In this document: piece after piece, positions 7,481 to 11,899 of the stretch
How the letters are laid out: each line of letters begins with the position of its first letter
Numbering within the stretch: the stretch's first letter is position 1
Notes under the pieces: generated by a model
Databases searched by the model: none
What the model was told of the DNA's origin: nothing
What the model saw: the letters and a program-made list of their open reading frames with translations, nothing else
Program-made: the position numbers and the translations under genes
Assembly (NCBI GenBank): GCA_027012915.1
Contig: JALUYN010000380.1
Location: 1-11,899 of the forward strand
Direction of reading: 5' to 3'
Length of the DNA: 11,899 nucleotides
From: Cellvibrionaceae bacterium
Lineage (GTDB): Bacteria; Pseudomonadota; Gammaproteobacteria; Pseudomonadales; Cellvibrionaceae

Positions 7481-7511
7481 GATTTCAATGAATATGAGAT
7501 TTCAATGAATA
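7481..7511. repeat. Tandem 17-bp duplication
   Basis: GATTTCAATGAATA occurs at 7481-7494 and again at 7498-7511, with a 17-bp period. It directly precedes the terminator stem and lies between two convergent genes. It looks like a simple local duplication; no function is apparent. Confidence 0.6.
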
Positions 7512-7534
7512 AAAGGGGCCGGTTTGGCCCCTTT
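7512..7534. terminator. Intrinsic terminator between PilZ and hemL genes
   Basis: AAAGGGGCC (7512-7520), loop GGTTT, GGCCCCTTT (7526-7534): a perfect 9-bp stem with a GC-rich core. Read on the minus strand the stem is followed by TTTTATTC, a good U-tract for ending hemL transcripts (hemL stop at 7562). On the plus strand it ends CCCCTTT and can serve the PilZ transcript (stop at 7448). The gap between the two stops is 113 bp. Confidence 0.85.
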
Positions 7535-7561
7535 GTCGTATCTGCAGCAGGTGCTGATTTC

Positions 7562-8842
7562 TTAGAGCTTTGCAAAGACTCGACTTGCGGCCGCAATGGT
7601 GGCCTCGATGTCGTCGTCGGTGTGAGCCATGGACATAAAGCCCGCTTCGTAAGAGGCTGGAGCAAGATAGACACCCTCTTCCAGCATGCCGTGGAAAAAG
7701 CGGTTAAAGCGATCATTGTCGCAGGCCATCACCTGCTGGTAATTGGTGATTTGCTCTTCCTCGGTAAAGAAACCGCCAAACATGGTTCCCACGTGATTGG
7801 TGGTGAACGCAATGCCGGCCTTGTCGGCTTCGCTTCGCAATCCTGCAATCAGACTATCGGTTTTGGCAATCAGGGGCTCGTAAAAGCCAGGCTGTGTGAC
7901 CAGTTCAAGGGTGGCGAGGCCAGCGGCCATTGCGACAGGGTTGCCTGAGAGAGTACCTGCTTGATACACCGGACCCAGAGGTGCGATTTGTGACATGATT
8001 TCCTGTTTGCCGCCAAAGGCGCCAACGGGCATGCCTCCGCCAATAACCTTCCCGAGTGTGGTGAGATCAGCCTCGATGCCATAGTGGCCTTGGGCGCCTG
8101 TGAGGCTGACGCGAAACCCGGTCATTACTTCATCCATAATCAGCACACTGCCGTGCTGTGTGCACTGGGCGCGCAGACATTCCAGGAATCCCGGAATGGG
8201 TGGAACGCAATTCATATTGCCTGCCACCGGCTCGACAATCACACAAGCGATCTGGTCGCCAATCTCGGCGAAGGTCTGCTCCACTTGGGCGATATCGTTG
8301 TAAGTCAGCGTGATGGTGTGGTCGGCCAGTGCCGCAGGCACGCCTGGCGAACTGGGTACACCTAAAGTCAGGGCGCCGGATCCCGCTTTTACCAGCAGAG
8401 AATCAGAGTGGCCGTGATAGCAGCCTTCGAACTTGATGATCTTGTCGCGCCCGGTATAACCGCGAGCCAGGCGAATGGCACTCATGGTCGCTTCCGTGCC
8501 GGAGTTGACGAAGCGCACCATATCCATATTGGGCATCAGATCGCACAGGCGATCGGCCAGTGTGGTTTCGATTTCAGTGGGAGCGCCAAAACTCAGCCCC
8601 AGTTCAGCCTTCTGCTTTACTGCTTCGATCACATCAGCGTGGGCGTGACCAAGAATCATCGGGCCCCAAGACAATACGTAATCGATATAGCGCTTGTCAT
8701 CGGCATCGTAGAGATAGGCGCCCTTGGCGCGCTCGAAGAAAACCGGTTCGCCTCCCACTGCTTTAAAGGCGCGGACTGGCGAGTTGACGCCACCGGGTAT
8801 GTGCTTCTGGGCTTGTGCAAAAAGGGTGGAGGAGCGACTCAT
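7562..8842 (-). CDS. hemL: Glutamate-1-semialdehyde 2,1-aminomutase
   Basis: A 426-residue, full-length PLP enzyme that converts glutamate-1-semialdehyde to 5-aminolevulinate, the C5-pathway entry to haem and other tetrapyrroles; cytoplasmic. Seen: [10 protein letters not shown] (113-122) in the cofactor phosphate-binding region, the GSAM-typical YHGHSD (142-147), MDEVMTGFR (236-244) with Asp237 for the PLP pyridine nitrogen, and [15 protein letters not shown] (264-278) with Lys265 as the Schiff-base lysine. The motif [15 protein letters not shown] (296-310) is also typical. The ATG at 8842 has a GAGG Shine-Dalgarno (complement of 8848-8851), five bases away. It is last in the minus-strand block but 119 bp from the ThiD-like gene, with its own predicted promoter, so it may be transcribed independently. 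The terminator at 7512-7534 lies just beyond its stop. Confidence 0.97.
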   Translation of the reverse strand: MSRSSTLFAQAQKHIPGGVNSPVRAFKAVGGEPVFFERAKGAYLYDADDKRYIDYVLSWGPMILGHAHADVIEAVKQKAELGLSFGAPTEIETTLADRLCDLMPNMDMVRFVNSGTEATMSAIRLARGYTGRDKIIKFEGCYHGHSDSLLVKAGSGALTLGVPSSPGVPAALADHTITLTYNDIAQVEQTFAEIGDQIACVIVEPVAGNMNCVPPIPGFLECLRAQCTQHGSVLIMDEVMTGFRVSLTGAQGHYGIEADLTTLGKVIGGGMPVGAFGGKQEIMSQIAPLGPVYQAGTLSGNPVAMAAGLATLELVTQPGFYEPLIAKTDSLIAGLRSEADKAGIAFTTNHVGTMFGGFFTEEEQITNYQQVMACDNDRFNRFFHGMLEEGVYLAPASYEAGFMSMAHTDDDIEATIAAASRVFAKL

Positions 8843-8874
8843 AAATGCCTCGATGTGATAGTGCGAAATGCGCC

Positions 8875-8903
8875 ATTGTACTGGAAACAGTTCGGTAAAT
8901 TAA
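8875..8903 (-). promoter_or_regulatory. Predicted sigma-70 promoter for hemL
   Basis: On the minus strand TTAATT (complement of 8898-8903), a 17-bp spacer and TACAAT (complement of 8875-8880). The -10 matches consensus at 5 of 6 positions and the -35 at 3 of 6. The leader to the hemL ATG at 8842 would be about 25 nt. Identified by eye. Confidence 0.5.
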
Positions 8904-8961
8904 CGATATGATTTGCGGCGTAATAGAGGCTGACTGTACTGATAACCTCTTTTTGCTGATC

Positions 8962-9765
8962 TTAATTGCAGTTTTTGTCGGCCCAGAAAAAGCGATTGAG
9001 AAATTGCTTGCCCATACCTATGCGGCGATGACTGGAAAGAGATTTCCAGGTGAAATTTTGCGCCTGTTCCACGGCTTCGGTCATCGTCAGGCCGTGAGCC
9101 AGGTAGCAAGTGGTACTGGCTGATAGGGTGGTGCCGTGTCCCCGCGACATAATCTTGAGCCGTTCTCTGGAGAATTGTCGCACGGGCCCCTGATCGTCGT
9201 AGAGGGCACTGTCGTAGGTATCTGCTGAACGCTTGGTGCCGCTGATCAACACATAATCGCAGTCGTTTTCGAGAATTTCCTGGGCGCAGGCATCGAGTGA
9301 GTCAGCCTGTTGGGCCAGGTCAAAGGCTTCGTGAAGGTTTGCGATCAACAGGGTGGCCTGAGGCAGGAGCAGCGCCTGCATGGCCATCAAGGTTCGGCCC
9401 TTGTCGTTTTGCAGCTGTTCCAACAGACGGGTTCCAGGGTCCAATACCACCGGTATGTCGGGGTAGTCGCGCAAAATCGAGTGTATGGCTTCGACGTTCT
9501 CCGTGCTGCCAGGGCAACCTATTTTTATAGCGGTTACCGGCATATCCTCAAGAATGGCTCGGGCTTGTTCGATGATCAGTGGTGCTCGTACCGGGATAGC
9601 GCTTTTGAAGTCGCGGCTGTCTTGAGCGCAGAGAAGTGTGATTACACTGGTGCAGTGGCAGCCGAGACTATTGGCGGTCTCAATGTCCGCCTGAATGCCC
9701 GAGCCCCCGGAAGGGTCGTGCAGGGATAAACTCAGAATGACAGGGGTGTCGTCTACAAAGTTCAT
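8962..9765 (-). CDS. Diverged ThiD-family (hydroxymethylpyrimidine/phosphomethylpyrimidine) kinase
   Basis: A 267-residue ribokinase-fold protein resembling ThiD, which phosphorylates HMP and HMP-P for thiamine synthesis. Seen: LHDPSGGSGIQADIET (15-30), matching the ThiD start; KIGCPGS at 81-87, where ThiD usually has KIGMLGS; and FTWKSL near the C-terminus, as in pseudomonad ThiD. Three key places differ. The anion-hole motif, usually HGTGCTL, reads RGHGTTL (208-214), so threonine (212) stands at the active-site cysteine position and arginine at the histidine. The TPN motif reads IAN. The DPV motif reads DPG. The enzyme may be a divergent ThiD, have another substrate, or be losing function; the frame is intact, so it is not an obvious pseudogene. 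The ATG at 9765 is preferred over a TTG at 9777; neither has a clear Shine-Dalgarno. It lies 89 bp after hemJ and 119 bp before hemL. No thiE is present between it and hemL. Confidence 0.75.
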   Translation of the reverse strand: MNFVDDTPVILSLSLHDPSGGSGIQADIETANSLGCHCTSVITLLCAQDSRDFKSAIPVRAPLIIEQARAILEDMPVTAIKIGCPGSTENVEAIHSILRDYPDIPVVLDPGTRLLEQLQNDKGRTLMAMQALLLPQATLLIANLHEAFDLAQQADSLDACAQEILENDCDYVLISGTKRSADTYDSALYDDQGPVRQFSRERLKIMSRGHGTTLSASTTCYLAHGLTMTEAVEQAQNFTWKSLSSHRRIGMGKQFLNRFFWADKNCN

Positions 9766-9854
9766 GGCGCGTGGCAATATCGGCTGCGAATTCTACTCTG
9801 AGTGTAACACGCCCTGTGGCTTTGGGTAGTTGTGCGTTCTGCCAGCGTGCCTGC

Positions 9855-10274
9855 TTAAAAAGGTCGTACAATAACCAGGATTACCACTCCAAACAGAATT
9901 AGTACGGGGAATTCGTTAAACCACCGGAAGTAGATGTGTGAGTGCGAACTTTGATTCTCTGACAGGCGCTTAACGTGGTGGCCGCAGGCAAAGTGGTAGG
10001 CTATTAGCAGTGCGACCAGTCCGATCTTGATCAGGTACCAGGTGCTGCCCAGGAAATACTCCCAATTGTAGCTGGTGAGCCAAATGCCAAACCCCACGGT
10101 GAAGACCATAAATGGCGTGACGAATCGATACAGCTTTTGCTCCATTTGCGTCAGCTGCGCGCGCGTGGCTGCATCATCTGCCATGGCGTGGTTGACGAAC
10201 AGACGTGGAAGATAGAACAGGCCTGCGAACCAGCAGACCATAAAAATAATATGAAAGGCTTTAACCCAAAGCAT
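9855..10274 (-). CDS. hemJ: Protoporphyrinogen IX oxidase HemJ
   Basis: A 139-residue inner-membrane protein of the HemJ family, of normal length. HemJ oxidises protoporphyrinogen IX to protoporphyrin IX, the penultimate step of haem synthesis, in bacteria lacking HemG or HemY. Four membrane segments are visible (about 4-25, 50-68, 80-98 and 120-138). Family-typical features are MLWVKAFHIIFMVCWFAGLF at the start with His8, KIGLVALLIAYHFACGHH (83-100) with Lys83 and His94, and RWFNEFPVL (117-125) leading to the VRPF C-terminus. The ATG at 10274 lies 47 bp after the ClC stop in the same direction. A TACAAT hexamer on the minus strand (complement of 10304-10309) could be a -10 element, but I found no good -35, so read-through from the ClC gene is equally possible. 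Confidence 0.92.
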   Translation of the reverse strand: MLWVKAFHIIFMVCWFAGLFYLPRLFVNHAMADDAATRAQLTQMEQKLYRFVTPFMVFTVGFGIWLTSYNWEYFLGSTWYLIKIGLVALLIAYHFACGHHVKRLSENQSSHSHIYFRWFNEFPVLILFGVVILVIVRPF

Positions 10275-10321
10275 TGCGAATGTCCGATTCTTGAAATGGA
10301 GTTATTGTAGCGGTTTGAAAA

Positions 10322-11899
10322 CTATGAACTGTAGTAATTATCGATTTGTTCCTGGGTGATAATGCCAATGGCCGGTGACAGTAGCGAACTAAACCCGCGT
10401 TCTACATAGAGCGCGTCCGCTTTTAATTGTCGCAGTTGGGTTTGAGCCTCGTAGAGGCTTGCTTGTGGGCTGATGGGTTTTATCTGCCATTTTCTTCCTG
10501 GAGACTTAAGTAAGTTGATCTCTTGTTCCTCCGCGTGATTGTCTTCGTTTTCTTCGCGGCTCTCTAGAAACGCCGACACGTCGGCTGCCAGCAGCAGTTG
10601 CTTGTCCCCAGCTTTGTCCTCAACGATCAGCCATTTTGGACGCTGTTCGAGTATTTTTTGCAGATGGTAGAGGGGAAGCTTGTGGCGACAATCCTGAAAG
10701 TTGATGTCCATTACGCTACGCACCCCAACTCTGTCCAGGGCCTGACGAATGGGGCCGCCGGATAGGCGAAAACCATTGGCTTCGAGCTGCGCGATAAATA
10801 CACCCTGACAGTGGAATAGCTGTCGGGTACTGACTACCGAGATGACAATGATCAGCATCGTGGGGAAGATGATGTGCGGGTTGTAGGTCAACTCCAGTAC
10901 CGTAATAAGCGCTGCCATGGGGGCGTTAATGACGCAGGCCATCATGGCGGCCATGCCGAGCATCACATAGAAGCTCGGGCTGGCAGCGGTTTCCGGCAGC
11001 AATACTGCAGCAATTTGCCCGATGCAGCCTCCCAACGCAGCACCGATAAACAGCATTGGGCCAATGATGCCTCCGGGCAATCCCAGTCCTGTGCTCACCG
11101 CGGTGGCGGCAATTTTTGCAAACAAGATAGCCAGTAGAAGGCTAAAGCCGATTTGGCCGTGCATTGCGGATTCGATGGTGTCGTAACCGACCCCCATAAT
11201 TTGTGGCAGAAACAGGGCGAGGGTGCCGGTGGTGACACCGGCCAGCAAAAAGCGCAATGTCAGGGGCCACTGCTGTTTGCCGTTAAACCACAGTTGAGTG
11301 CGAATCAGAGTGGTGGCAAAGAACGCGATTATGACTCCGGCCAGCAAGATAATCGGCAGTTCGTTGAGGGTGTTGATCTGCAGTTGTGCCACACTGAACG
11401 CCGGTTCTGGGCCAAATACAAACTGGGTCAGCATGGCGCCGGTTACCGACGCCATCATCACCGGGATGAAACCGGCAATTGTATATTCCATCAGTACCAC
11501 TTCCATGGCGAAGATGACCCCTGCCATGGGGGTGTTAAATGAAGCGGCGATGGCCGAGGCAACACCGCAGCCTACTAATGTTCTCAGGCTGTTGTTCGGA
11601 AGCTTGAGCCACTGCCCCACCTGGCTGGCGATGCCAGCGCCCAAATGCACAGCGGGGCCTTCGCGCCCCATGGATTGTCCGCTAAGCAGTGCCAGTACGC
11701 CGCCAAAGAATTGCAGCAGCCAGTTGGCAAAGGGTAGCTTGCCTTGGTGGTTGTTGAGTCGCTCGATAACGTGACCGACACTTACCTGGCGGTGCTCCGG
11801 TTTGAACGATTGCACCAGCGCGGCCAGCAGCAGTGAACCGATAACGGGCAGACCAAAATGCCAAATGGGTGACAGTGATTCAAAGTTCTCGCTGTGGCC
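10322..11899 (-). CDS. ClC-family chloride channel/transporter with CBS-like C-terminal region (N-terminus outside window)
   Basis: 525 residues are visible before the stop; the frame stays open to the right edge, so the start is missing. A GTG at 11815 is internal, since the upstream residues also look membrane-like. ClC proteins pass chloride through the inner membrane as channels or as Cl-/H+ antiporters. Seen, numbered from the first visible residue: GREGP at 78-82 with the gating glutamate (80); FNTPMAGVIFAMEVVL (121-136); GLPGGIIGP (273-281), where family members often have GxFxP; then further membrane helices to about 360. A soluble tail (about 383-525) resembles a degenerate pair of CBS domains, interrupted by an acidic insert (448-460). 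The selectivity motif GSGIP is not recognisable; the aligned stretch reads about VSVGHV. The residue matching E. coli ClC Glu203 is Val, as in channel-type members, so proton coupling is doubtful. It is the first minus-strand gene seen upstream of hemJ. Confidence 0.88.
   Translation of the reverse strand, partial: GHSENFESLSPIWHFGLPVIGSLLLAALVQSFKPEHRQVSVGHVIERLNNHQGKLPFANWLLQFFGGVLALLSGQSMGREGPAVHLGAGIASQVGQWLKLPNNSLRTLVGCGVASAIAASFNTPMAGVIFAMEVVLMEYTIAGFIPVMMASVTGAMLTQFVFGPEPAFSVAQLQINTLNELPIILLAGVIIAFFATTLIRTQLWFNGKQQWPLTLRFLLAGVTTGTLALFLPQIMGVGYDTIESAMHGQIGFSLLLAILFAKIAATAVSTGLGLPGGIIGPMLFIGAALGGCIGQIAAVLLPETAASPSFYVMLGMAAMMACVINAPMAALITVLELTYNPHIIFPTMLIIVISVVSTRQLFHCQGVFIAQLEANGFRLSGGPIRQALDRVGVRSVMDINFQDCRHKLPLYHLQKILEQRPKWLIVEDKAGDKQLLLAADVSAFLESREENEDNHAEEQEINLLKSPGRKWQIKPISPQASLYEAQTQLRQLKADALYVERGFSSLLSPAIGIITQEQIDNYYSS

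Noticed and set aside
8408..8911. Plus-strand open frame of 167 codons opposite hemL
   Set aside because: Antisense to hemL, whose catalytic motifs are intact; it looks like a reverse-frame shadow.
9766..9854. Possible TPP riboswitch ahead of the ThiD-like gene
   Set aside because: The 89-bp leader is short, and the conserved thi-box elements (a CTGAGA segment with its partner ACCCTTTGAACCTGATC-like region) are not present; only a chance CTCAGA is seen.
1..11899. CRISPR array, tRNA, rRNA or insertion sequence
   Set aside because: No regularly spaced direct repeats, cloverleaf-like segments, rRNA-like stretches or transposase frames were seen on either strand.

Overview
The window looks like chromosomal DNA from a Gram-negative gammaproteobacterium, probably of the marine Pseudomonadales/Cellvibrionales type. 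This rests on gene content: PBP1b with a UB2H domain and an adjacent TPR lipoprotein, a DUF1631 protein, glutamate-1-semialdehyde aminomutase (C5 haem pathway), HemJ and a PfkB-type adenosine kinase. Base composition is moderate and even, with one GC-rich low-complexity patch inside the DUF1631 gene. I see no transposase, phage gene, tRNA, rRNA or CRISPR array; this reads as a core-genome region.

Layout. Positions 1-108 hold the last 35 codons of an unrecognised plus-strand gene. It converges on a minus-strand adenosine kinase (167-1165), with a strong stem-loop between them. A 346-bp divergent intergenic region (1166-1511) carries a conspicuous set of inverted repeats. The plus-strand block follows: mrcB/PBP1b (1512-3848), an overlapping small lipoprotein that fits the PBP1b activator LpoP (3836-4270), a 216-bp gap, a large DUF1631 protein (4487-7105) and an overlapping PilZ-domain protein (7098-7448). 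A terminator hairpin at 7512-7534 separates this from a minus-strand block. In transcription order that block is a ClC chloride channel/transporter with a CBS-like tail (enters from the right edge, stop at 10322), hemJ (9855-10274), a diverged ThiD-family kinase (8962-9765) and hemL (7562-8842).

How the genes fit together. mrcB and the lipoprotein are translationally overlapped and probably form an inner-membrane synthase/outer-membrane activator pair for peptidoglycan synthesis. DUF1631 and PilZ share an 8-bp stop/start overlap and are probably co-produced; DUF1631 also ends in what looks like a small beta-barrel domain, so a cyclic-di-GMP-linked or PilZ-like partnership is an inference worth testing. 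hemJ and hemL act late and early in haem synthesis. The ThiD-like protein sits where gammaproteobacteria often carry thiD-thiE-hemL, but thiE is absent and the kinase's usual active-site cysteine position is threonine.

The least explained elements are the DUF1631-PilZ pair, the intergenic inverted repeats and the altered ThiD. None can be called a new system from sequence alone.
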